64,000 nucleotides of DNA. Origin: Streptomyces lunaelactis (lineage in GTDB: Bacteria > Actinomycetota > Actinomycetes > Streptomycetales > Streptomycetaceae). The position numbers and the translations under genes were made by a program. Location: NCBI RefSeq assembly GCF_003054555.1, contig NZ_CP026304.1, positions 3,162,001-3,226,000 of the forward strand, given 5' to 3'. Positions 55,918 through 63,879 of this stretch are shown here, one piece after another. Positions within the stretch are counted from its first letter, which is position 1, and every line of letters starts with the position of its first letter. The notes below the pieces were generated by a model. That model was not told where the DNA came from and did no database searches. It worked only from the letters and a program-made list of their open reading frames with translations.

Positions 55918-56256
55918 ATGGCGGATCCCGAGCGGACCGAGCGAAGGCTGCGACCCGCGCCGCTGCTCTTCGAGCCGTCGGAGGCTGCCGCCGACCCCGA
56001 GCACTTCTTCGACCTGGAGTCCATCGAGGACCCCCGGGAGCTGCTGGCGCGCGCCACGGAACTGACCCTGGCGTTCCGCGCGGCGACCGACCGCGCGGTG
56101 GAGTTCCAGGCGGCTGCGGCCGCCCAGCTCGCGGACCCGCGGCGGTTCGACCGGCTCACGCCCGCGGATATCGCCCAGCGGGCGGAGTGGACCGAGGACT
56201 ACGCGAAGAAGATGATCGAGTTCGGCCGCGACCTCCTCCGCAACAACACCCCGTAG
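55918..56256 (+). CDS. Conserved small protein of unknown function
   Basis: A 112-residue, acidic, mostly helical protein; GAGGAGG stands well before ATG 55918. It starts MADPERTERRLRPAPLLFEP and has a central helix region (ELLARATELTLAFRAATDRA) and ends DLLRNNTP. It lacks a signal peptide and membrane segments. The repeated palindromes upstream suggest dedicated control. I do not recognise the family. Confidence 0.7.
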   Translation: MADPERTERRLRPAPLLFEPSEAAADPEHFFDLESIEDPRELLARATELTLAFRAATDRAVEFQAAAAAQLADPRRFDRLTPADIAQRAEWTEDYAKKMIEFGRDLLRNNTP

Positions 56257-56397
56257 GCGGCCCGCCCCAAGGGCACACCCAGGTCACCATCGCGACTGGC
56301 ATATGCCGGGGTGCAAGATACCCCTCACCGCCCCACCCTGTCCCGGTTTTCGGCAACCCTCGGAAACCGAAGCGTCACTCCGGGTAGATCTTGTGTC

Positions 56398-57054
56398 ATG
56401 AGCGCATGGCCGCGAGACGACTCCCTGCTGGATTCCGGCGCCGGTGACAACGAGCGCCGTACGGACATCTTCGCCCTGCTCCGGGGGGAGGGCCGCCATC
56501 ACGTCGCGCAGGTCACCGCGCCCGGCGCCCGTTGGCTCGCGTCCGCAGGCGTGTATCCCCGCTCGATGCTCGCTCACTGGGAGACCTGCCCCAGCGCCCC
56601 CGTCGTGCTGCCCTGCGGGTCCGTCTTCGACGTCGTGAATGTGCCCGCGATCTTCGGCCGGCGGATGCTCGACCGGCTGTGGGAGGAGGGGCCCGGATCC
56701 GGGCCCGTCGCGATGTACCGCGGCCGGATGATGCTCTTCACCGCCCCCGGCAGCGCGCGGCGCCTCCCGTCCCTGCTCGACTGGGAGGAGTGGGGCGACG
56801 CCGTACCGCCGATGCTCTGTCACGGCATCGGCGACGCGGTCACCATTCCGCCGCTGGCCCAGGGCGACGCCCCCTCCGGGCCGCGCTGGCTGGTGGCCCC
56901 GGACACCCGGCATCCCTGGCTGCCGGGGCCCGAGGTGCTGATCTGGGCGTGCGTGCGCGCGGCCCGTTCGGCCGCCTCTCCCAGTGTCCGTATATCGATT
57001 TTTCCTCCCGCCGATCAGGATGCTAAGGTCTACGACGTCAGCAGGCGCCGCTAG
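56398..57054 (+). CDS. Conserved actinobacterial protein (bifunctional primase/polymerase N-terminal-like)
   Basis: A 218-residue protein, similar in outline to Streptomyces proteins annotated as bifunctional DNA primase/polymerase N-terminal-like. Visible segments are VVLPCGSVFDVVNVPAIFGR near 72 and GPVAMYRGRMMLFTAPGSAR near 99, with no clear catalytic carboxylate cluster, so priming activity is unproven. ATG 56398 was chosen; the frame is open further upstream. Its last ten bases lie inside tRNA-Lys. Confidence 0.65.
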   Translation: MSAWPRDDSLLDSGAGDNERRTDIFALLRGEGRHHVAQVTAPGARWLASAGVYPRSMLAHWETCPSAPVVLPCGSVFDVVNVPAIFGRRMLDRLWEEGPGSGPVAMYRGRMMLFTAPGSARRLPSLLDWEEWGDAVPPMLCHGIGDAVTIPPLAQGDAPSGPRWLVAPDTRHPWLPGPEVLIWACVRAARSAASPSVRISIFPPADQDAKVYDVSRRR

Positions 57055-57118
57055 CTCAGTTGGTTAGAGCAGCTGACTCTTAATCAGCGGGTCCGGGGTT
57101 CGAGTCCCTGGCGGCGCA
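57045..57118 (+). tRNA. tRNA-Lys (anticodon CTT)
   Basis: A complete cloverleaf: acceptor GCGCCGC with GCGGCGC (57045-57051, 57111-57117), D-arm GCTCAGTTGGTTAGAGC, anticodon stem with CTT in GCTGACTCTTAATCAGC, T-arm CGGGGTTCGAGTCCCTG. The upstream protein gene's stop codon lies within it. Confidence 0.97.
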
Positions 57119-57125
57119 CAGACGG

Positions 57126-57157
57126 AAAAGGCCCCTCGTGAGAGCGAGGGGCCTTTT
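57126..57157 (+). terminator. Terminator after tRNA-Lys
   Basis: AAAAGGCCCCTCG (57126-57138) pairs with CGAGGGGCCTTTT (57145-57157), a perfect 13-base stem with a TGAGAG loop and T-run. Confidence 0.93.
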
Positions 57158-57227
57158 CGTGCGCCCGCACTTTCGTACGCCGGACCGCACCGCACGGCAC
57201 CGGACCGCACCGGACCGCACCGCCGCC

Positions 57228-58526
57228 CTACGCGGTGGTGATCTTCACCGTCCACGCGCCCGTCCGCGTCCGGTCCCGCACCTCCACCCTCGTCCGCTCC
57301 CCCGGCGCCCCCGGCGTCGTGAACGTCTCGCCGACCACCAGCGGCGCGTCCGCGAGCGGCGGGTACACCGACTCGTCCCAGCACGCCTCACTGTCGGGGT
57401 GGGTGTCCAACACCTCGATCGGGCCGCTGCCCGATGCCGTCTCGGCCCGGACGCGGTACAGCAGCACACCCTCCGTACAGGTCGACTCGTCGTTGCCGGT
57501 CGAAGCACGCGCCTCGATCGCGAGAGCCGTGTCCTCCCCGGTCCTGACGACCGCCAGCCGCGTGCCGAGGCTCCCGCCGGGCGAGGGCGCCGCCGCCACC
57601 GGCTCCAGGGTGATCAGCTCCGTCTTCTGCACGCAGCGCACAGCCGCCCGGTCCAGCCAGCCCAGCTTCCACTTGTGCCAGGCGAAGAGATCGGGCGAGA
57701 GCCCGAACTGGCTGCCCATCACATCCCAGTCCCCGACGTAGGTGTCCCAGTCGCCCTTGCCGTCCGCCGGCCGGTGGTAGAGGTCCGCCAGGTCGAAGAC
57801 ATGCCCGGTCTCGTGGGCGAGCACATTGCGGTCCGGCGGATGGCGCTCGAAGACGGTGACGACCCGTTTGATGTCGGTGCCGTCGGCCGTCAGCGGCCGG
57901 TCGAGGTTGACGACCTTCGTCGCATCCGCGTCGACGCCGGACGCGTCCGGGTCGGCGACCAGATAGACGATGTCGTAGCGGGAGAAGTCGACCGCCGGGT
58001 CGGCCGCGGTGACCGCGTCGCGCAGATACGCGCCGCGCCGCGCGGAGTCCCAGTCCCGCCTTATCCCGTACGCGGTGGAGGCCTTGGGCATCGGCACCCA
58101 CTGGCGCTGGGGATGCGGGCGCAGCGCGAACTTTCCGTACGAGGCGCGCTCGAAGAACCGGCTGGTGGCGGGGAAGTGGTCGGCCGCGAGCTCGTCCGGC
58201 GAGTTCCTCGGTACGGAGTCCGGGAACGACAGGAAGATCATCACCGCGTCCAGGTTCCGGTCCGGGCGCGGGTAGGCGGAGTTCCAGGAGTCGACGCCCA
58301 GGGAGTGGTGGGCGGGGGTGCGGGGCAGCGCGCAGGGACCCGCCGATGTCGACGCGACCGCGGGGCCGGCCACGAGGCCCGTGGCGGCGAGCGCCACGAG
58401 GGAGGTGAGGGCGGCCGCGGCGCTGCGCAGGCGCGCACGTTCCACTCCCCCGGCCACTCCCACGGGTGTTCCCTCGGGTGAGTGCTGACCCTCCACGTGG
58501 ACCTCCGGCTGCGGAATGCGGGACAT
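57228..58526 (-). CDS. Secreted M6-like metalloprotease
   Basis: A 432-residue secreted protein. ATG 58526 is preferred (RIPQPEVHVEG follows); a signal segment AALTSLVALAATGLVAGPAV comes after a long N-region. The zinc site is LAHETGHVFDLADLY (HExxH plus an Asp-rich helix) near 268, and the Met-turn-like GDWDVMGSQFG follows. A C-terminal beta domain (VEVRDRTRTGAWTVKITT) completes it. M6 peptidases are related to immune inhibitor A. Length and signal fit an exoenzyme. The long region before the signal segment makes the start uncertain. Confidence 0.85.
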   Translation of the reverse strand: MSRIPQPEVHVEGQHSPEGTPVGVAGGVERARLRSAAAALTSLVALAATGLVAGPAVASTSAGPCALPRTPAHHSLGVDSWNSAYPRPDRNLDAVMIFLSFPDSVPRNSPDELAADHFPATSRFFERASYGKFALRPHPQRQWVPMPKASTAYGIRRDWDSARRGAYLRDAVTAADPAVDFSRYDIVYLVADPDASGVDADATKVVNLDRPLTADGTDIKRVVTVFERHPPDRNVLAHETGHVFDLADLYHRPADGKGDWDTYVGDWDVMGSQFGLSPDLFAWHKWKLGWLDRAAVRCVQKTELITLEPVAAAPSPGGSLGTRLAVVRTGEDTALAIEARASTGNDESTCTEGVLLYRVRAETASGSGPIEVLDTHPDSEACWDESVYPPLADAPLVVGETFTTPGAPGERTRVEVRDRTRTGAWTVKITTA

Positions 58527-58865
58527 CTCACCCACCCTGTGTTGCTTTGGGGTGGTACGCCCTGTCCGACTGCCCCAGTCGGGTGACCGACCCGACACCG
58601 GGCCGACACCGACCCGAGACCCGCCGACACTCCGATGGCTCACGGAACGTCACATTCGGTCAGGGCGGAGTCGACCCCCGCCAAGACCTGTGCAGAAACG
58701 ATCGGCCGTGGCCCGCGGATGGCCTGCCTCGTGACGGCGTCGCTGGAACGGCCCACGCGCCTGCCCCTATGATCGGCTCACTTTCCCCGACTTTCTTGTC
58801 CGACCTCTTCCCGACCACATCTGTACGACCCTGTACGACACACAACTGCACTGCGGGAGCGAGCG
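58527..58865. other. Divergent promoter region between the protease and the GGDEF-EAL gene
   Basis: About 339 bases without a gene. It contains a hairpin GTCGGGT/ACCCGAC (58578-58596) and a direct repeat of CTGTACGAC at 58821 and 58831, the latter close to the GGDEF-EAL start. No other element is recognised. Confidence 0.5.
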
Positions 58866-60698
58866 GTGAGTGGAACCTCCGAAGGAACAGGGCCGGCGGG
58901 AGTCGCAGTCCCCGGTAGCACGCGGCCGCCGGTCACAGAGCGTCACGACGTCGGCCGGTCCGTCGCCGAACTGCGCGACTACCGGGCCGCGTTCAGCGCC
59001 GCGCATCTCGCGATGGCCGTCGTCGACCACGAGGGCGTCGTGGTCACAGCCAACGAGGCCTTCGCGACGCTGCTCGGCACCGAGCCGGTGGCCCTGCTGG
59101 ATCAGCACGCGGCCGATCTCGTCGACCTCGCATCGGACGGCCGCACCTGGCACGCGTACCGCGAAGTGCTGCGCGGCCGCCGCTCCCGGTTCCGCTGCAC
59201 ACGGCGGCTCAAGCACCCGGACGGGCGCACGCTGTGGGCGGAGGTCACCGTCGCGCCCGTGCCGGACAGCCGCAATGTGATGCTCTCCATCGCGGACATC
59301 AGTGACCGCCGCGAACTGCACGCGCGGCTGCGGCATCTGCAGATGCACGACCCGGTGACGCGGCTGCCCAACCGCACGCTCTTCTTCGAGCGGCTCTCGG
59401 CGGCGCTGGAGTCATCGGCGTACGACCATGGCTCCACCGGGCGGATCGGCCTCTGCTACCTGGATCTCGACGGCTTCAAGGCGGTCAACGACACCCTCGG
59501 GCACCGGGTCGGCGACCGGCTGCTCGCCGCCGTCGCCACCCGGCTGACCGAGTGCGCCGACAGCGACGGCCACACGCGCAGCGGCGGCCATCTGGTCGCC
59601 AGGCTCGGCGGCGACGAGTTCGCGATCCTGGTCGAGGACTCCACCGGTACGGAACAGCTCGCCGATCTCGCCAGGTCCGTACTTGCCGCGCTCCAGCAGC
59701 CGTTCGACCTGGCCGGGCAGCGGCTTTCGGTCTCGGCGTCGATCGGGGTCGTGGAGCGGGCCGTCGCCGGGACGAGCGCGACGGGGCTGATGCAGGCCGC
59801 GGACACCACGCTGTACTGGGCGAAGGCGGACGGCAAGGCCCGCTGGACCCTGTTCGACCCCGAGCGCAACGCGCACCGGATGACCCGTCAGGCGCTGTCC
59901 TCCACGCTCCGCCCCGCCGTGGATCGCGGGGAGTTCGCGCTGGAGTACCAGCCGCTGGTGGGGATGGCGGACGGGGTCACGCGGGGCGTTGAGGCGCTGG
60001 TGCGCTGGAACCACCCGCAGTTCGGCACGCTCGCGCCGAATCGGTTCATCGCGATCGCGGAGGAGGACGGCTCGATCGTGCAGCTCGGGCGGTGGGTGCT
60101 GCGTACGGCGTGCCGCCAGGCCCGCCAGTGGCAGAAGGACCACCCGGACGCCCCGCCGCTGTTCGTGAGCGTCAACGTCGCCGTACGGCAGGTCTGGGAC
60201 TCCGACCTGGTGGCGGATGTGGCCGGGATCCTGGCGGAGACGGGTCTCGCGCCGCGTCTGCTGCAGTTGGAGCTCACCGAGTCCGCGGTGATGGGCTCGG
60301 CGGGCCGCCCGCTCCAGGCACTCCAGGAGCTGAGCGACATGGGTGTGCGGATCGCGATCGACGACTTCGGGACCGGGTACTCGAACCTGGCGTATCTGAG
60401 CCGGCTGCCGGTATCCGTGCTGAAGCTCGACGGATCGTTTGTCCGCGGCTTCCAGGACGAGGCGCACCCGAACCCGGCGGACGAGACGATCGTGCAGGCG
60501 ATGGTCGAACTGGCGCACCGGCTGGGCCTGACGGTCACGGCGGAGTGCGTGGAAACGGCGGGACAGGCGTCGCGGCTGCGGCGGATCGGATGCGATACGG
60601 GGCAGGGCTGGCTGTACTCGCGGGCGGTGGCGCCGGAGCGGATCGCGGAGCTGATCGTACGGCCTTCGGCCGTGTCCTCAATCGCCGGACGGGCTTGA
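58866..60698 (+). CDS. PAS-GGDEF-EAL cyclic-di-GMP protein
   Basis: A 610-residue protein: PAS domain (about 40-155), GGDEF domain (intact RLGGDEFAIL near 257, DLDGFKAVNDTLGH) and EAL domain (intact GVEALVRWNHP near 376, ELTESAV, DDFGTGYSNLAYL near 500). Both active-site motifs are kept, so it may make and degrade c-di-GMP. It has no membrane segment. GTG 58866 has GGGAGCGAG upstream. It resembles RmdA/RmdB-type Streptomyces proteins that affect development. The last residues (SSIAGRA) are encoded by an intergenic-type repeat. The pGpG product would be a substrate for the oligoribonuclease at 32064. Confidence 0.93.
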   Translation: MSGTSEGTGPAGVAVPGSTRPPVTERHDVGRSVAELRDYRAAFSAAHLAMAVVDHEGVVVTANEAFATLLGTEPVALLDQHAADLVDLASDGRTWHAYREVLRGRRSRFRCTRRLKHPDGRTLWAEVTVAPVPDSRNVMLSIADISDRRELHARLRHLQMHDPVTRLPNRTLFFERLSAALESSAYDHGSTGRIGLCYLDLDGFKAVNDTLGHRVGDRLLAAVATRLTECADSDGHTRSGGHLVARLGGDEFAILVEDSTGTEQLADLARSVLAALQQPFDLAGQRLSVSASIGVVERAVAGTSATGLMQAADTTLYWAKADGKARWTLFDPERNAHRMTRQALSSTLRPAVDRGEFALEYQPLVGMADGVTRGVEALVRWNHPQFGTLAPNRFIAIAEEDGSIVQLGRWVLRTACRQARQWQKDHPDAPPLFVSVNVAVRQVWDSDLVADVAGILAETGLAPRLLQLELTESAVMGSAGRPLQALQELSDMGVRIAIDDFGTGYSNLAYLSRLPVSVLKLDGSFVRGFQDEAHPNPADETIVQAMVELAHRLGLTVTAECVETAGQASRLRRIGCDTGQGWLYSRAVAPERIAELIVRPSAVSSIAGRA

Positions 60699-60742
60699 GT
60701 TGCCGGCTGCGGCAGGCAACTCAAGCCTCGCCGGCGATTGAG
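60677..60742. terminator. Bidirectional hairpin overlapping the GGDEF-EAL gene end
   Basis: The arms at 60677-60704 and 60715-60742 are almost perfectly complementary (CTCAATCGCCGG against CCGGCGATTGAG; GGCTTGAGTTGCC against GGCAACTCAAGCC) with one bulge. The gene stop (60696-60698) lies inside the left arm. Confidence 0.85.
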
Positions 60743-60774
60743 GCGCGGGGGCCGGGGCGGCGCCCCGGGTCAGG
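60731..60774. repeat. Copy of the 50-base intergenic repeat
   Basis: CCGGCGATTGAGGCGCGGGG followed by GGGCGGCGCCCCGG is almost identical to copy three at 23120-23157. It joins the hairpin to the chitinase gene's 3' end. Confidence 0.85.
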
Positions 60775-62490
60775 TCAGCACGCGCCCTGGTCCAGCCACA
60801 CGCCCCATTCGCCCGTCGTGCCCGGCTCCTCGCCCTGGGTCCACCACTGCGCCTTCCAGGTGTGGCCCTTGTGGGAGACCAGTCCGCCGCCCGTGTAGAC
60901 CGCGGTGCTGGACCAGGCCGCCGCCGAGCAGCCCGACGGCGGGTCGGACGGGGACGGCGTCGGGTTCGACGGGGACGGCGACGGTGTCGGGTTCGACGGG
61001 GACGGCGTCGGAGTCGGCGTCGGGTCCGGGTTGGGCGAGCTGCCCACCGCCGTCACAATGTCGTTGAACAGCGTCGCGTTCGCGTCCAGCCCCAACAGCG
61101 AGTACATCATCGCGCCCGCCAGCCCCCGGTTGTGCGCGTAGTCCGCACGGGCCTGGATCGCCCGCTTGTCGAGGCCGGTGAAGAACTCCCCGTCCTTGTA
61201 GAAGTACGCCGCCTTCGCCTCGTCGTCCCAGAACGTCGTCGCCGCGTTGTCGACGATCCCGCCGAGCTCCTTGTAGTGCGCGATACCCGCCTGCTGGCTG
61301 ACCGGGCGGGCGGCCGAGGCGCCGGTGGCGGACTGGGCGAGGCCGTTCCTCGCGCCGGCCGGGACGCCCTTCCAGCCGCGGTAGTAGAACTCGTACCCCA
61401 GCGTCAGCTTGTTCGCGGGGAAGCCGCCCGCGATGCCGTACGCAGCGTTGCCGTCGAGCCAGGCGTCGATGGCGTTGTCGATCGAGTACTTCTGGGTGCC
61501 GGGCGCGATCGGGTCCGTCGGGTCGGAGGCGGGCGAGTACAGCGGCGACTGGTGGTACGTCGGGCCGTCCGCGTCCCAGGCGCCGTGCATGTCGTACGTC
61601 ATGATGTTCGCGTAGTCGAGGTACGCGCCGATCTTGTCCGTCTCGATGTACTTGATCTTGTCCTGGCCGGCCGGGAGCGCCGCCGTCAGCAGGTACTTCT
61701 TGCCGCCGTGCGCGGTGCCGTACTCATCCAGCTGCTTGCGGAACTCGGCCAGCAGAAGGGTGAAGTTGGCCTTGTCCTCGGGTCCGTAGTGATTGCCGAG
61801 GTGGCCGTTCGCCGAGCCGGGGTACTCCCAGTCGATGTCGATTCCGTCGAAGATCCCGGCGGCCGCGCCCGCGCCTCCGTAGCCGCCCTCGACCGGCAGG
61901 TCGCCCTGGATGTACTGCTTGACGCAGGAGGCGACCAGCTTCTTGCGGCTCGCGTCCGTCTTCGCGGCGTCGTGGAAGAACTTCGAGTAGGTCCAGCCGC
62001 CCAGCGAGATATTGATCTTCAGCTGGGGGTACTTCGCCTTCAGCTCCTTGAACTGGTTGAAGACGCCCACGATCGGCTGGTTCCAGGTGTCGGCGACGCC
62101 GTCGACGCTGTCCGCCGCCACGAAGGACTTCTGGTAGTCGGCGTACGAATCGCCCGCGCCGTCACCCGCGTTGGGGTTGGCGTCGTCGCCCGCGGCCTTG
62201 TTCGCCTCGAAGCAGGTCAGGTCGGTGGGGTGGATATTGCCGAACGAGTAGTTGATGACGTCGACCTTGCCCGCGATGCCCCGGGTGTCCAGGTGCTTGG
62301 GGTAGAACGCGTTGCCGTACACGCTCCACTGGTCGTAGTACGCGATCTTCACCCCGCCGGTGGAGGCGGCTGCGGTGGTGAGGTCGTCGGCCGGGCCGGC
62401 GGCCGTGCCGAGGCCTGCGAATCCGGCCAGGGCGCCGGCGGCGAGCGCCGCGGTCGTCAGGGCCGCGAGCAAGGGTCTGCGGGAGCGCAC
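60775..62490 (-). CDS. Secreted GH18 chitinase with C-terminal CBM5/12
   Basis: A 571-residue exoenzyme: signal peptide (ALTTAALAAGALAGFAGLGT), GH18 domain with catalytic DGIDIDWEYPG (Glu near 225) and substrate-cleft residues (ISLGGWTYSKFF, MTYDMHGAWD), a Pro/Ser/Thr linker of repeats (about 495-525) and a C-terminal CBM5/12 chitin-binding module (AWSSTAVYTGGGLVSHKGHT then WKAQWWTQGEEPG). The GTG start has GGAGG seven bases away. A duplicated dre-like arrangement lies upstream. It should release chitobiose from insoluble chitin. Confidence 0.95.
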   Translation of the reverse strand: MRSRRPLLAALTTAALAAGALAGFAGLGTAAGPADDLTTAAASTGGVKIAYYDQWSVYGNAFYPKHLDTRGIAGKVDVINYSFGNIHPTDLTCFEANKAAGDDANPNAGDGAGDSYADYQKSFVAADSVDGVADTWNQPIVGVFNQFKELKAKYPQLKINISLGGWTYSKFFHDAAKTDASRKKLVASCVKQYIQGDLPVEGGYGGAGAAAGIFDGIDIDWEYPGSANGHLGNHYGPEDKANFTLLLAEFRKQLDEYGTAHGGKKYLLTAALPAGQDKIKYIETDKIGAYLDYANIMTYDMHGAWDADGPTYHQSPLYSPASDPTDPIAPGTQKYSIDNAIDAWLDGNAAYGIAGGFPANKLTLGYEFYYRGWKGVPAGARNGLAQSATGASAARPVSQQAGIAHYKELGGIVDNAATTFWDDEAKAAYFYKDGEFFTGLDKRAIQARADYAHNRGLAGAMMYSLLGLDANATLFNDIVTAVGSSPNPDPTPTPTPSPSNPTPSPSPSNPTPSPSDPPSGCSAAAWSSTAVYTGGGLVSHKGHTWKAQWWTQGEEPGTTGEWGVWLDQGAC

Positions 62491-62560
62491 GTGCTGCCTC
62501 CGAGGGGGGTGTGCTTAACGGGAGTTGGAGTAGAGATAGCGATCCGGCCACTTCCGCGTC

Positions 62561-62592
62561 AATGGTCTGATCCAAAGAAGGACTAGACCAAT
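62561..62592. promoter_or_regulatory. Two dre-like DasR half-site elements upstream of the GH18-CBM5/12 chitinase
   Basis: AATGGTCTGATCCAAA (62561-62576) and AAGGACTAGACCAATT (62577-62592) each keep one strong half (TGGTCT or TAGACCA) of the dre consensus and stand back to back about 70 bases before the start. Confidence 0.55.
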
Positions 62593-62616
62593 TCTGACAA
62601 GAAACCGCTTGTCAGA
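62593..62616. repeat. Perfect inverted repeat upstream of the chitinase
   Basis: TCTGACAAG (62593-62601) and CTTGTCAGA (62608-62616) surround AAACCG. It sits directly next to the dre-like pair and may be an operator for another regulator. Confidence 0.6.
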
Positions 62617-62635
62617 CGCACACCCCGGCATGCAG

Positions 62636-62666
62636 AACCGCTCGCCACCATCGGTGACGAGCGGTT
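62636..62666 (-). terminator. Terminator of the LLM oxidoreductase gene
   Basis: AACCGCTCG (62636-62644) pairs with CGAGCGGTT (62658-62666). On the minus strand it lies after the LLM gene stop. A palindrome CCCTTTAAGGG follows at 62672-62683. Confidence 0.7.
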
Positions 62667-62699
62667 TAAGACCCCTTTAAGGGCTCCCGGACAGGCAGT

Positions 62700-63791
62700 T
62701 CAGGAATGAACCACTCCACCCGGCAGTTCGTACGCGTCGGCGATCAGTTCGTACGAGCGCAGCCGTTCACCGCCGCCGTGCGCATTGGCCGTGATCATCA
62801 ACTCGTCGGCGCCGGTGCGCTTCTGGAGGTCGTCCAGACCCGTACGCACCGCGTCCGGGGTGCCATGGATGACATTCGACAGCCAGCTGTCCACGAACTC
62901 CTGCTCCATGGAGCTGAATTCGTACGCCGCCGCCTCCTCGGGCGTGGGGATGAGACCGGGACGGCCCGTGCGGAGCCGGACCATCGACAGCGCGCCCGTC
63001 AGCACCTGGCGGCGGGCCTCCTTCTCGTCGTCACAGGCGAGCGCGGAGACACCGATCACCGCGTACGGGGCGTCCAGGATCCCCGAGGGGCGGAAGGAGT
63101 CGCGGTAGAGGTCGAGGGCCGGGATGGTGTTCTGCGCCGAGAAGTGGTGTGCGAATGCGAACGGCAGCCCGAGCACACCGGCCAGCCGGGCGCTGAAGCC
63201 GGAGGAGCCGAGCAGCCAGACCGGCGGGCGGGCCGAGGGACCCTGGACCGGGCCGGGGACGGCGTGGATACGGGCGTAGGCATGCCCGTCGGGGAAGTCG
63301 TCGTCCAGGAAGCGGGTCAGTTCGGCGAGCTGCTGCGGGAAGTCGTCCGCGCCCTCGTTGAGCCTGTCCGTGCGCCGCAAGGCGGCGGCCGTCGCGCCGT
63401 CGGTGCCGGGCGCACGGCCGAGGCCCAGGTCGACCCGGCCCGGGGCGAGCGCCTCGAGCGTGCCGAACTGCTCGGCGATCACCAGCGGTGCGTGGTTCGG
63501 GAGCATCACGCCGCCGGAGCCGAGGCGGATGCGCTCGGTGTGCGCGGCGAGGTGGGCGAGGATCACGGCCGGCGAGGACGAGGCGACGCCCGGCATGGAG
63601 TGGTGCTCGGCCACCCAGTGGCGGTGAAACCCGCGGCTCTCGGCGAGCCGGGCGATGTCGACGCTGGTGCGCAGGGCGTCGGTTGCGGTGCGCCCGCTGC
63701 CGACCGTGACCAGATCCAGTACGGACAGGGGTACGGGTGCGGTCCCGATCGCCGTGCCCCGAATCGCGTCGCCCTGCTTCGCGTCGTCCAC
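62700..63791 (-). CDS. LLM-class (luciferase-like) flavin-dependent oxidoreductase
   Basis: A 363-residue TIM-barrel protein of the bacterial luciferase-like monooxygenase family. Visible are the N-terminal [40 protein letters not shown] near 60 with the conserved His pair, and [20 protein letters not shown] near 195. GTG 63791 has GGGAGGC at good spacing. It probably binds FMN or F420; the substrate is unknown. Confidence 0.9.
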   Translation of the reverse strand: MDDAKQGDAIRGTAIGTAPVPLSVLDLVTVGSGRTATDALRTSVDIARLAESRGFHRHWVAEHHSMPGVASSSPAVILAHLAAHTERIRLGSGGVMLPNHAPLVIAEQFGTLEALAPGRVDLGLGRAPGTDGATAAALRRTDRLNEGADDFPQQLAELTRFLDDDFPDGHAYARIHAVPGPVQGPSARPPVWLLGSSGFSARLAGVLGLPFAFAHHFSAQNTIPALDLYRDSFRPSGILDAPYAVIGVSALACDDEKEARRQVLTGALSMVRLRTGRPGLIPTPEEAAAYEFSSMEQEFVDSWLSNVIHGTPDAVRTGLDDLQKRTGADELMITANAHGGGERLRSYELIADAYELPGGVVHS

Positions 63792-63879
63792 CGATGCCTC
63801 CCGCGCATGAAGATACGTACAGCACAGGCAAACAGGAGGCTCTCTCCGCTTTATTCCCGCGCCGCCCGCCCGCGCGTGG

